A DNA stretch of 64,000 nt from Amycolatopsis sulphurea (lineage in GTDB: Bacteria; Actinomycetota; Actinomycetes; Mycobacteriales; Pseudonocardiaceae): positions 3,038,001 to 3,102,000 of the forward strand of contig NZ_PDJK01000002.1 in assembly GCF_002564045.1 (NCBI RefSeq). The letters are read 5' to 3'. Under the pieces are notes generated by a model, which saw only the letters and a list, made by a program, of their open reading frames with translations, was not told where the DNA came from and did not search any database. Position numbers and translations under genes: made by a program. Shown here one piece after another: positions 55,308 through 63,753 of the stretch (position 1 is its first letter; each line of letters begins with the position of its first letter).

Positions 55308-56108
55308 TCAGCCCTTCGCCTGCTGCACGGGGGCCGTGCTGGCCGGGCCGTGCAGCAGCCGGGCCACTTCACCGCGCAGTGAAACGAACTCCGGTGATTC
55401 CCGGGTGGTGATCTGGTCGCGCTGCGCGGGCAGATCGACCGCGAGGTCCGCGACGATGTGTGCCGGGGACTTCGACAGCACCAGCACACGGTCGCCGAGG
55501 TACACGCTCTCGTCGATGTCGTGGGTGACCAGCAGAACCGTCGTACCCTGTTCCGCCTGCACGCGGCGGAGCAGGTCTTCGAGGTCGAATCGGGTCTGGG
55601 CGTCCACCGAGGCGAACGGTTCGTCCATCAGCAGCAGCGCCGGGCGGCTCGCCAGCGCGCGGGCGATGGACACCCGCTGCTGCATCCCGCCGGACAGCTG
55701 CCACGGGAACTTGCCCTCGACCCCGGACAGGCCGACCGCCGCGAGCGCTTCGCGGGCCTGCGCGCGCCGGGTCTGCTTGTCGATTTTGGTCCAGCGTAAC
55801 GGAAATTCGACATTCTTGACCACCGAGAGCCACGGGAACAGCGAACGGCTGTAGTCCTGGAACACCACGGCGAGGTCGTCGGGCACCCCGGTCACCAGGT
55901 CGCCGTGCAGCCGCACCGTGCCCGAGGTCGGCGGGAGCAGGCCGGCGATCGCCCGCAGCAGCGTGGATTTGCCGCAGCCGGACGGGCCGACGATGCAGGC
56001 GAGCTGCCCGGCGTCCACGGAGAACGTCAGCTCGTCCACCGCCACGTGCGCGGTATCCCCGGTGCCGTAGCGATGGCTGACCCCGGAGACCTCAAGCACA
56101 GTCGACAT
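55308..56108 (-). CDS. NitT/TauT-family ABC transporter ATP-binding protein
   Basis: A 266-residue ABC ATPase of the SsuB/TauB/NrtD type. Walker A VGPSGCGKSTLLRAIAG, Q-loop FQDYSRSLFPWL, signature LSGGMQQRVSIARAL, Walker B LLLMDEPFASVDAQTR, and His switch VTHDIDESVYL. It lies 74 bp downstream of permease 1. A palindromic repeat occupies most of that gap. It powers uptake by the adjacent permease pair. Confidence 0.92.
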   Translation of the reverse strand: MSTVLEVSGVSHRYGTGDTAHVAVDELTFSVDAGQLACIVGPSGCGKSTLLRAIAGLLPPTSGTVRLHGDLVTGVPDDLAVVFQDYSRSLFPWLSVVKNVEFPLRWTKIDKQTRRAQAREALAAVGLSGVEGKFPWQLSGGMQQRVSIARALASRPALLLMDEPFASVDAQTRFDLEDLLRRVQAEQGTTVLLVTHDIDESVYLGDRVLVLSKSPAHIVADLAVDLPAQRDQITTRESPEFVSLRGEVARLLHGPASTAPVQQAKG

Positions 56109-56135
56109 TCGCCGCCCTTCCTAAAACGACATGAA

Positions 56136-56189
56136 GTCCGTGAAGGGGCCCTTCACAGACTCAGAGTCCGTGAAGGGCCCCTTCACGGC
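56136..56189. repeat. dispersed double-palindrome repeat, copy 7, inside an ABC operon
   Basis: Full core with one change in the left arm (CAGACTCAG for CGGACTCAG). It lies between permease 1 and the ATPase gene of one transport operon. The TGA stop of permease 1 (56183-56185) is formed by the GTGAAGG of the repeat itself, so insertion or recombination may have set the end of that protein. Confidence 0.92.
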
Positions 56190-57019
56190 GTCCCCCGGGT
56201 GGGCTGCCACCCGAGCACCCGCCGTTCGACGGCGAGCAGGGCGGCGTTGAACCCGTATCCGAGGATGCCCAGCAGCACGATCCACGCCCACATCTGGTCG
56301 TAGTCGAAGGACCGCTGGGCGGCCAGCAGCGCGTAGCCGATGCCGTCGACCGCACCGACCAGCTCCGAGATGGCCATCAGGATCAGCGCGATGGACAGTG
56401 ACAGCCGCAGCCCGGCGAAGATCTTCGGCAGTGCCGCGGGCAGCACCACCAGCCCGATCCAGTATCGCCGCGGCGTGCGGAACGCGCGCGCGGTCTCCGC
56501 CTTCACCCTGTCCACCGAGCGCACACCGTCCACTGTGTTCAGCAGCACCGGCCACAGTGCACCGAAGATGATGGTGGCGATCTGCATGCCCGGCCCGATG
56601 TGGAACAACACGATGAACACCGGCACCAGCGCGGGCGGCGGAATGGCCCGGAAGAACGCGAACAGCGGGCCGACGTAGTCCATCCCGGTGCGCGAACGGC
56701 CGAGTGCGGTCCCGAGCGCGACGCCGGCCACGACCGACAGCAGCCAGCCGCCGAGCACACGGGCGAGGCTGGGCAGGATGTGCTGGAACACCGCGTCGCC
56801 GAGGAACAGCTGCGTGCCCGGCCCGGAGAACCACAGCTTCGCCGCGGCCGCTGCGATCTTGGTGGGTGGCGGGAAGAACACGCTGTCGTTGAGCTGCGTC
56901 ACCAGCTCCCACAGCAGCACCAGCACCACGAACAACAGCCATTTGCGCGCGAATCCGCCGAGCCCGCTGCGCACCCGGCCCCGCACGCCCGCGGCGGCCG
57001 GTTTGCCCAGCACGCTCAC
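56183..57019 (-). CDS. NitT/TauT-family ABC transporter permease 1
   Basis: A 278-residue SsuC/TauC-type permease with six transmembrane helices. The EAA loop is VKAETARAFRTPRRYWIGLVVLPAALPKIFAG. The N-terminal 30 residues are Arg/Gly rich. The GTG start at 57019 overlaps the stop of permease 2 by 4 bp (GTGA). The C-terminus ends RGTP at a stop supplied by the palindromic repeat; family members usually end close to this point, so little if anything is lost. Confidence 0.9.
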   Translation of the reverse strand: MSVLGKPAAAGVRGRVRSGLGGFARKWLLFVVLVLLWELVTQLNDSVFFPPPTKIAAAAAKLWFSGPGTQLFLGDAVFQHILPSLARVLGGWLLSVVAGVALGTALGRSRTGMDYVGPLFAFFRAIPPPALVPVFIVLFHIGPGMQIATIIFGALWPVLLNTVDGVRSVDRVKAETARAFRTPRRYWIGLVVLPAALPKIFAGLRLSLSIALILMAISELVGAVDGIGYALLAAQRSFDYDQMWAWIVLLGILGYGFNAALLAVERRVLGWQPTRGTP

Positions 57020-57783
57020 GCGGTGGCTCCTTCGTCGGTGCTGTTCCAGCGGAACAGCCTGCGCCCCAGCCGTTCCAGCCCCTCGTTGACCAGGAAGCCG
57101 AGCACCCCGGCGACCACGGTGCCGGCCAGCACCAGGTCCATCCGGTTGCTCGACGAACTCGCCTCCAGCACGAACTGCCCGATGCCGAGCTTCGCGCCGG
57201 CCAGGAATTCCGTGCTGATCACCAGGATCAGCGCGATCGCGGAGGCCATCCGGATCCCGGTGAACACGAACGGCGCGGCGTGCGGCAGCAGCACCGAGCC
57301 GAGGATCCGTGACCGCGGGGTGCCGTAACTGCGAGCGGTCTCCACCAGCAGCGGGTCGACCTCGGCCATCGCGTAGATGGTGTTGAACAGGATCGGCCAC
57401 ACCGAGGCGTAGACGGCCAGGGAGATCTTCGCCTCCGGGCCGCCGCCGATGACGATCAGCACCAGCGGGATCAGCGCCACCGAAGGGATCGGCCGCAGGA
57501 ACTCGACGATCGCCCTGGTCGCCTCACGCAGCCGGCGCACGCTGCCCAGCATCAGCCCGGCCGGTACCGCGAGGACGATCGAAATCGCCATCGCGATCAG
57601 CCAGGCCAGTACCGAGGCCACCACGTCGCGGGTGAACCCGGTGTCCCCGAGCAGCTCCCCGATCCGCGCGAACACCACGGTGGGCGGCGGCAGATCGGTC
57701 CGCGCGACCCAGCCGAAGCGCACGATGGCTTCCCAGATCAGCAGGAAACCGAGCACTCCGGTCAGATTGCGGACGACTCGCAC
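57016..57783 (-). CDS. NitT/TauT-family ABC transporter permease 2
   Basis: A 255-residue permease with six transmembrane helices and the EAA loop VDPLLVETARSYGTPRSRILGSVLLPHAAPFVFTG. The two permease genes encode distinct proteins, so the transporter is probably a heterodimer, which is unusual for NitT/TauT systems that normally use one permease. It starts (GTG) 1 bp after the SBP-2 stop. Confidence 0.9.
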   Translation of the reverse strand: MRVVRNLTGVLGFLLIWEAIVRFGWVARTDLPPPTVVFARIGELLGDTGFTRDVVASVLAWLIAMAISIVLAVPAGLMLGSVRRLREATRAIVEFLRPIPSVALIPLVLIVIGGGPEAKISLAVYASVWPILFNTIYAMAEVDPLLVETARSYGTPRSRILGSVLLPHAAPFVFTGIRMASAIALILVISTEFLAGAKLGIGQFVLEASSSSNRMDLVLAGTVVAGVLGFLVNEGLERLGRRLFRWNSTDEGATA

Positions 57784-57784
57784 G

Positions 57785-58810
57785 TCAGGATGCGCTCGCC
57801 TGCGGGACGATCATCGTGGCCACGTCGATCTTCGCCGGGATCGACTGGAACTGCTGCAGCAGATCCGGTACCCGCTGCAGCCGCCGAGCATCCAATGTGG
57901 ACTGGAAGGTGAGCAGCTTGGTCAGCGCGGCGATGTCCTGGTCCACCTTGGAGAACTTGACCAGCAGTGGCTCGATCTTCGAGCGGTCCGCGGATTCCTT
58001 GGTGGCCTTGAGCATCGCGCGCTGGAAGGCGGCCACGGTCTTCTGGCTGCCGGAGGCGAACTTGCCCAGCGAGGCGTAGCCGGCGGTGGGGAAGTCCTTG
58101 GTACCGCCGGTCGCGGCGTCGATGATCTCCACCGTGCCGTCGTCCTTGGCGGACTGGGTGATGAACGGCTCGGTGAGGAAGCCCGCGTCCACGTCGCCGC
58201 GCTTGACCGCCGCGCCGATCTGCGGGAATCCGATCGGCACCCACTTCACCCCGGAGTAGTCCACGCCGTTGTCGCGCATCACGGACTTGGTCAGGGTGTC
58301 GCAGATGGTGTCGGTCGCGGTGATCGCGATCTTCTTGCCCGCCAGGTCGTGCACGCTTTTCACCGGGCCGTTCGGCAGCGCGACCACCTCGGTGCTCTTC
58401 GGACCCGCGGAAGAGGCGTCGGCGACGAACTTGATGTCGGCGTTGCTCTTGCTCTTGGCGATGAAGAACGGGGTGTAGCTGCCGTAGGCGATGTCGACCT
58501 CGCCGGCGAGCAGCTTCTGCAGCGAAGCCCCGCCGCTGGCCGCGTTCACCGCCTCGACTTCGAGGCCCTCCTGCTGGAAGTAACCGTTCTGCACCGCGAG
58601 GTGGAACGGGGCCACGTCGATCGTCGGCATGATGGAGACCTTGATCTTCGGCTTCTCCAGCCCGGAGCCACCGCCGGTGCCGCCCGAGTCCTCCGACCCG
58701 CCGAGCAGGCCGCAGCCGCTCGCGGTCAGTGCAACGCCGCTTGCCATGGCGAGGGACAGGAACCCGCGCCTGCCATAGCTGCGCTGGTTGCCCGCGGCTG
58801 CTTCAAACAA
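57785..58810 (-). CDS. NitT/TauT-type ABC substrate-binding lipoprotein (SBP-2), Tat-like signal
   Basis: A 341-residue lipoprotein in which the signal contains YGRRGFLSLAMASGVALTASGC. That combines a twin-arginine motif (RRGFL) with a lipobox Cys. The mature part is a nitrate/sulfonate/taurine-type binding protein (PTIDVAPFHLAVQNGYF, GLEVEAVNAASGG, LLAGEVDIAYGSYTPFF, FPTAGYASLGKF) and ends RRLQRVPDLLQQFQSIPAKIDV, as in SBP-1. The start is uncertain; I chose TTG at 58810 because GGGAG lies 5 nt before it. Alternatives are GTG at 58837 or the upstream ATG at 58921. First gene of SBP-2/permease-2/permease-1/ATPase. Confidence 0.87.
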   Translation of the reverse strand: MFEAAAGNQRSYGRRGFLSLAMASGVALTASGCGLLGGSEDSGGTGGGSGLEKPKIKVSIMPTIDVAPFHLAVQNGYFQQEGLEVEAVNAASGGASLQKLLAGEVDIAYGSYTPFFIAKSKSNADIKFVADASSAGPKSTEVVALPNGPVKSVHDLAGKKIAITATDTICDTLTKSVMRDNGVDYSGVKWVPIGFPQIGAAVKRGDVDAGFLTEPFITQSAKDDGTVEIIDAATGGTKDFPTAGYASLGKFASGSQKTVAAFQRAMLKATKESADRSKIEPLLVKFSKVDQDIAALTKLLTFQSTLDARRLQRVPDLLQQFQSIPAKIDVATMIVPQASAS

Positions 58811-59330
58811 GGTCGCTCCCAATACGGATGCAGTCACGTCTGCCGAGGACGTGCGGATGGCGGAATGTGACTTATCGTCCGGAGTCACGCGGCTACTGTA
58901 GAGAAGCAACCCGGCTATCACAATGGGTGTTCAGCGTCGGTTCGGGGGTGGCAATCATCACTCGATCAGGTGCATCGTTGATCAACATCCGGGCGCCACG
59001 CGGACAAGCTGTTGATGCCTGAATAACTTGATCCGCTGCCCGGGTGTACCCAGCGCGACATCTGGAGGGTTACAAACCGGCCAAGCGTTCGCTACCCTCT
59101 GCTCCTGCAGAGTGCGGTGCGGCCCACCGATGTAGCGAGGAAAAGCCCTGGTCGAACAGGGTGCTCCAGACAAGCCGGCGAGCAGTTCGCGGTGCACGGG
59201 TGGCCTCGGCCGAAACGGACAGACCGACCACGTGCGGGGACCGAACGTCATGCCAGAGCCGAACCGATCCCGCGCCCAGGGCGGTGGGAAATCACACCTG
59301 GAAGTCGATCGTTTCACCCGAAAGGGTGTA
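58811..59330. other. divergent control region of SBP-2 and kinase-2 (520 bp)
   Basis: No gene. It contains the perfect palindrome GTTGATCAAC (58977-58986) and a small CTCTGC/GCAGAG hairpin (59097-59112). It must hold promoters for both divergent operons; no confident -35/-10 is called. Confidence 0.5.
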
Positions 59331-59393
59331 ATGATCCGGTCAGTGGCCCGGGGCGCCAGCGGCGCGGGCCTGCTGCCGGAGGCGTGCGGGTAG
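59331..59393 (+). CDS. 20-residue leader ORF coupled to kinase-2
   Basis: ATG with an AAAGGG site 5 nt upstream opens a 20-residue frame starting MIRSVARGASGAGLLPEACG and ends in TAG at 59391-59393. The last G of that stop is the first base of the kinase-2 GTG, giving translational coupling. It is too short for normal gene calling. Whether it is translated is unknown. Confidence 0.4.
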   Translation: MIRSVARGASGAGLLPEACG

Positions 59394-62300
59394 TGGCCGC
59401 GGGCACGGCAGGTTTCGAAGCACAGGGTCCCGTGGACCCGGACGACGATGGTGGTGCGGCGGTGCCGAATGAAGACACCACGGGGGTGGGAGGGGCCCCT
59501 GCGCGCGAGCGCGCATCGCGCGGTGACAGCTCCTTCTTCGCACTGGGCAACTGGCGGCTTCGGTCGAAGCTCGCGCTCATCCTGATCATCCCGACCCTCA
59601 CCGCGCTGGTGCTCGGTGTGCTGCGCGTGGTCGACGACGTACGGCAGGCCACGCAGCTGAGCCGGACCGCGGATCAGGTGGCCTTCGCGCAGAAGGTCAC
59701 CTCCGTGGTGCACGACTTGGAAGGCGAGCGGGCGCTGGCGGTGGCCCGGATCTCCTCCCGCGACGCCCTGCGCCAGGCCGGGCTGGACGCGCAGGTGGCC
59801 AAGGTCGACCGCGGCGTGGACGACCTGCGCGACGCCGCCGTGCAGCTCAACGCCGACGACCCGGCGACCAGCGACCGCTACGCACGCGGCCTGCAGCGGC
59901 TGGACGCGCTGCGCCCGCTGCGCGCGGCGATCGGCTCCTCCTCCTATTCGGACCTGGCCGCGCTGGACACCTATTCCTCCATTCTCGACTCGCTGGTGCA
60001 GCTCGGCCGCGAGGTGACCACCGCGACCAGCGACCGTGGCCTGCTCCGGCTGGGCACCAGCACGCAGTCGATCAGCGAGGCCAAGGAGTCCATCCTCCGC
60101 GGGGACAGCGCGCTGCTGGTGGCCGCGTTCCGCGACGCCTTCCCGGGCAGCCTGCTCGACGAGACCCGCGCCGCGGAGGCCAGCGGGGACGCCTCGATCT
60201 CGGTGTTCCTGGCCAACGCCACCGACGACCAGGTCCGGCTCTACAACGACACCTACTCCGGCCCGGAGGTCGACGACCGGCGCCGGGTCGAGGCGACCGC
60301 GTTCTCCACCGCGCAGGCCAACCAGGGCCACTCGCTCAACATCGACCCCACCCGGCTGAGCCAGGACTCCACGATCGCCGCGGACAAGCTGCGCGCGGTG
60401 GAGAGCAGCCTGCTCAACCAGCTGCGCAGCCAGGCCGACAGCCTGGCCGGCTCGGCCGTGCAGTCCGCGTGGATCGGTGGCGCGATCGTGCTCGCGGCGC
60501 TGATCGCGGCACTGGTGCTGATGCTCGCGATCGCCCGGCTGATGCTGCGCCCGCTGCGCGTACTGCGGACCACCGCGCTGGACGTGGCCTACACCCGGCT
60601 GCCGGAGACCGTGCAGTCGATTTTGGACGATCCGGATCCGGTCAACGCCTCGAAGAAGGCGGTCGACCCGGTCCCGGTCACCTCTCGCGACGAGATCGGG
60701 GAAGTGGCGCGCTCGTTCGACGTGGTGCACGAGCAGGCCGTGAAGATGGCCGCGGAACAGGCGCTGCTGCGCGAGAACGTCAACGGCATCTTCGTGAACC
60801 TCTCCCGGCGTTCGCAGCGGCTGGTGGAACGCCAGCTCGGCGTGATCGACCGGCTGGAGGCCGACGAGCAGGATCCGGACCATCTCGCCAGCCTGTTCGA
60901 GCTGGACCACCTGGCCACCCGGTTGCGCCGCAACGGTGAATCACTGCTGGTGCTCTCCGGCGCCGGGCTCGCGAAGTCGGTGCCGAAGCCGATACCCGCG
61001 GCGGACGTCATCGGCGCCGCGGTGTCCGAGATCGAGCAGTACGCGCGGATCGAGGTCGGCGTGGTACCCGAGGTCGCGGTGCAGGGCCTGGCCATCCACG
61101 ACCTCGTGCACGTGCTCGCCGAGCTGCTGGACAACGCGACCTACTTCTCCGAGCCGGAGACGAAGGTCACAGTGCGCGCGGTGGTCACGCGCAAGAAGGC
61201 GCTCGCCATCCAGGTCACCGACCACGGCGTCGGCATGGGCGAGGACCGGCTCGCGGAGCTGAACACCCGGCTGGCCGACCCGCCGGACCTGGACGTGTCG
61301 GTGACCCGGCGGATGGGCCTGTACGTGGTCGCCCGGCTGGCCCAGCGGCACGGCATCGAGGTGCGGCTGCGGGAGAACGAGGACATCGAGGGCGGTGTGG
61401 TCGCCCGCGTCGTGGTGCCCGCCGGCCTGCTCACCGACGTACGCGTCCCGGTGCCCGTCGCGCCGCGGCACACCCCGCCCCCGCCGAACCGCAACGAGAT
61501 TTCGCACCCGAGCTTCCCGCCGGTCAACCGGGCGCCGGAAGCGGCACCGGAGGAGCCGCCGTCGGTGCCGGTCGAGTCCAACGGCGGGCTGGTCCCGCTG
61601 GATCAACCGATCAGTCTCGACGATCTGGTCGCGGGCAACCGGGCGGCCGGTCCGTTCCTGAGCCCGGAGGTGCCGGCCGAACAGGTACCCGCCTGGCCGA
61701 CCGCGGACGACCTCGCCCCGCTCACCCGTGAGTCCAATGGGGACGGTGCCAGCCTTTCCGAGACCCAGTTCGCACCGCTGGTACTGCCGAAGCGCGAGCC
61801 GAAACACGTGGTGCCGGAAGAACCCGCGGCCGAGGCGCCCGAGGAAGAGGACGGCCCGTCCGCGCTCGAAGACGACGTGCCCACCCGGCGGCTTCCGATT
61901 TATCAGTCGGTGCTTTCGCGCTGGTTCAGCGAGGGCAGCGACGAGGCCGAGCCCGGTGCGTTGCCGGGTGTCGACGCGGCGGAACCGTTGCCGGCCCCCG
62001 CGGCCGCGCGGCACCAGGCACCCGAACCGGTGCAGGCAGCCGAGGACGAGCCGGCCGAAGCGACGCCGCTCTACCCCGGCCCGGAAGACGACTCGGCCGG
62101 TGAAGACTGGCACAGCGTCTCCGACGAGGGCTGGCAGGCGGCACAGTCGTTGCTCGAGTCCAAGAACGAAGAGGTGACCTCGGCCGGGTTGCCCAAGCGC
62201 GTACCGAACGCATATCTGGTCCCCGGTTCGATATCCGGCGCGCAGAAGCCGGCCGAAGCGCAGAACTCGTTCACCGACCAGACCGCCGGGCTGCCCGGAA

Positions 62301-62479
62301 AGGGTGCTATCACCCGCTCGGCGACAGCGGCCCGCAGCCGGATGGCAAGCTTCCAGCGTGGATACACCTCCGGAAGGCACGCGCTGAAGGATCGGCCGAC
62401 GGAGGCCCGGCTCGACGACGAGGCGCGCGTGACCGGAGCCGGCTACGTGAGCGACAGCGGCAGTGAGGAGCAACAGTGA
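59393..62479 (+). CDS. NIT-domain sensor histidine kinase of a conservon (kinase-2)
   Basis: A 1028-residue paralogue of kinase-1. Helix 1 (60-79), a NIT sensing domain (82-355, start TADQVAFAQKVTSVVHDLEGERALAVARI), helix 2 (361-383), HAMP, kinase core with His506 in FELDHLATRLRRNGESLLVL, and HATPase (AELLDNATYFS, VTDHGVGM, MGLYVVARLAQRHG). A 340-residue disordered tail carries the PTRRLPIYQSVLSRWF and MASFQRGYTSGRHA motifs. GTG at 59393 has GGAGG 9 nt upstream. It is the first gene of the kinase-roadblock-DUF742-GTPase conservon and divergent from the SBP-2 transporter. Confidence 0.9.
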   Translation: MAAGTAGFEAQGPVDPDDDGGAAVPNEDTTGVGGAPARERASRGDSSFFALGNWRLRSKLALILIIPTLTALVLGVLRVVDDVRQATQLSRTADQVAFAQKVTSVVHDLEGERALAVARISSRDALRQAGLDAQVAKVDRGVDDLRDAAVQLNADDPATSDRYARGLQRLDALRPLRAAIGSSSYSDLAALDTYSSILDSLVQLGREVTTATSDRGLLRLGTSTQSISEAKESILRGDSALLVAAFRDAFPGSLLDETRAAEASGDASISVFLANATDDQVRLYNDTYSGPEVDDRRRVEATAFSTAQANQGHSLNIDPTRLSQDSTIAADKLRAVESSLLNQLRSQADSLAGSAVQSAWIGGAIVLAALIAALVLMLAIARLMLRPLRVLRTTALDVAYTRLPETVQSILDDPDPVNASKKAVDPVPVTSRDEIGEVARSFDVVHEQAVKMAAEQALLRENVNGIFVNLSRRSQRLVERQLGVIDRLEADEQDPDHLASLFELDHLATRLRRNGESLLVLSGAGLAKSVPKPIPAADVIGAAVSEIEQYARIEVGVVPEVAVQGLAIHDLVHVLAELLDNATYFSEPETKVTVRAVVTRKKALAIQVTDHGVGMGEDRLAELNTRLADPPDLDVSVTRRMGLYVVARLAQRHGIEVRLRENEDIEGGVVARVVVPAGLLTDVRVPVPVAPRHTPPPPNRNEISHPSFPPVNRAPEAAPEEPPSVPVESNGGLVPLDQPISLDDLVAGNRAAGPFLSPEVPAEQVPAWPTADDLAPLTRESNGDGASLSETQFAPLVLPKREPKHVVPEEPAAEAPEEEDGPSALEDDVPTRRLPIYQSVLSRWFSEGSDEAEPGALPGVDAAEPLPAPAAARHQAPEPVQAAEDEPAEATPLYPGPEDDSAGEDWHSVSDEGWQAAQSLLESKNEEVTSAGLPKRVPNAYLVPGSISGAQKPAEAQNSFTDQTAGLPGKGAITRSATAARSRMASFQRGYTSGRHALKDRPTEARLDDEARVTGAGYVSDSGSEEQQ

Positions 62480-62952
62480 CACGGGCGGGTGCAGTGCAGC
62501 CGGGAGGCGGGCCGGTGCAGCCGAACGGCAGAAGTGCCGGCGGCGCGACGGGCAGCTTCGCGTGGCTGATCACGGACTTCGTGCACCGGGTTCCCGGTGC
62601 CGCGCACGCAGTGGTCGTTTCGGCCGACGGTCTGCTTCTCGCGGCTTCGCGCGGGTTGCCGAAGGATCGCGCGGACCAGCTCGCGGCGGTCGCCTCCGGG
62701 CTGACCAGCCTCGCGCGGGGCGCGGCGAAGGTGTTCGAAGGCGGCCCGGTCGCGCAGACCGTGGTCGAGATGGCCAACGGTTTCCTCTTCCTGATGTCGG
62801 TGTCCGACGGTTCCTGCCTGGCCGTGCTGGGTTCGCCGGAAAGCGACATCGGCCTGGTGGTGTACGAGATGACGTTGCTCGTCGAACGGGTCGGGCAGCA
62901 GCTGACCCCGGAGATGCGCGCGCAACTGCAGGGCGCTGCGGTCCGCCGCTAG
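62476..62952 (+). CDS. roadblock/LC7-domain protein (conservon B)
   Basis: A 158-residue roadblock-fold protein, the second element of actinobacterial conservons. The core is FAWLITDFVHRVPGAAHAVVVSADGLLLAASRGLPKDRADQLAAVASGL and continues to VVYEMTLLVERVGQQLTPEMRAQL. Roadblock proteins act as modulators of small Ras-like GTPases. Its GTG overlaps the kinase-2 stop by 4 bp (GTGA), so kinase and roadblock are co-translated. It precedes the DUF742 gene by 24 bp. Confidence 0.92.
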   Translation: MTRAGAVQPGGGPVQPNGRSAGGATGSFAWLITDFVHRVPGAAHAVVVSADGLLLAASRGLPKDRADQLAAVASGLTSLARGAAKVFEGGPVAQTVVEMANGFLFLMSVSDGSCLAVLGSPESDIGLVVYEMTLLVERVGQQLTPEMRAQLQGAAVRR

Positions 62953-62976
62953 GCGGGCCGGGATCAGGAGTGAGCC

Positions 62977-63753
62977 GTGGACGACGGGCGCTTGCGGGGC
63001 GATGGCCGGCTCGGGGACGACTCCACCGGCGGGTGGGGCGAGCGGGACCGGGGACGGGAGGACTGGAAGTCCTTCCGCGAACGGGTCGACCGTGAGTGGC
63101 GGGCCCGGCACGCCCGGCTCGACGAACCGGAGCCCGGACCCGGCCCGGAGCCGGCCCGGCCGCCCGACCGGCTGACCGACTCCAACGCCGGGCAGCAGCC
63201 GGGCATCACCGCCGTGCCCGGCTACCGCGACCGGCTGCTCGGCGGCCCCGGCTCGGAGCTGTTCGGCGGCGCCAGCGGCCCGCTCTACGACTCGGCCGAG
63301 TTCGCCGCGTTCAGCACGGCGCGGGACGGTTCGCCGGGCCCGTCCTCGAACGAACTCGCCGCGGCGTTGCCCGCGCAGGCCGCGAGCGAGCCGCCGGTCG
63401 CCGAGGTGGAGACCTCCGGGCTGGTCCGGCCCTACTTCCGCACCCGCGGGCGGACCAAGCCGACCTACGATCTCGCGGTCGAGGCATTGGTCTCGACCAG
63501 TGAGCAGGGCCGGCTGCTGGACCGGGTCCGGGTGCCCGAGCACCGGTCGATCTGCGATCTGTGCCTGGACACCCGGTCGGTGGCCGAGGTCGCCGCGCTG
63601 CTGCGGCTGCCGCTGGGCGTGGTGCGGGTGCTGATCGGAGATGTGGCGGGGCTCGGCCTGGTGCTGGTGCACACCAGCACCAGCACGAGCGCGGGCGACC
63701 GCCCCAGTATCGAGTTCATGGAAAGGGTGCTCAGTGGGCTTCGGAGAATTTGA
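62977..63753 (+). CDS. DUF742-family protein (conservon C)
   Basis: A 258-residue protein. The DUF742 core spans about residues 140-258: LVRPYFRTRGRTKPTYDLAVEALVSTSEQG, HRSICDLCLDTRSVAEVAALLRLPLGVVRVLIGDVAGLGLVLVH, ending EFMERVLSGLRRI. The first 140 residues are Gly/Asp/Arg/Pro rich and longer than in most family members. DUF742 proteins are winged-helix-like partners of the conservon GTPase. It overlaps the GTPase gene by 20 bp. Confidence 0.9.
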   Translation: MDDGRLRGDGRLGDDSTGGWGERDRGREDWKSFRERVDREWRARHARLDEPEPGPGPEPARPPDRLTDSNAGQQPGITAVPGYRDRLLGGPGSELFGGASGPLYDSAEFAAFSTARDGSPGPSSNELAAALPAQAASEPPVAEVETSGLVRPYFRTRGRTKPTYDLAVEALVSTSEQGRLLDRVRVPEHRSICDLCLDTRSVAEVAALLRLPLGVVRVLIGDVAGLGLVLVHTSTSTSAGDRPSIEFMERVLSGLRRI

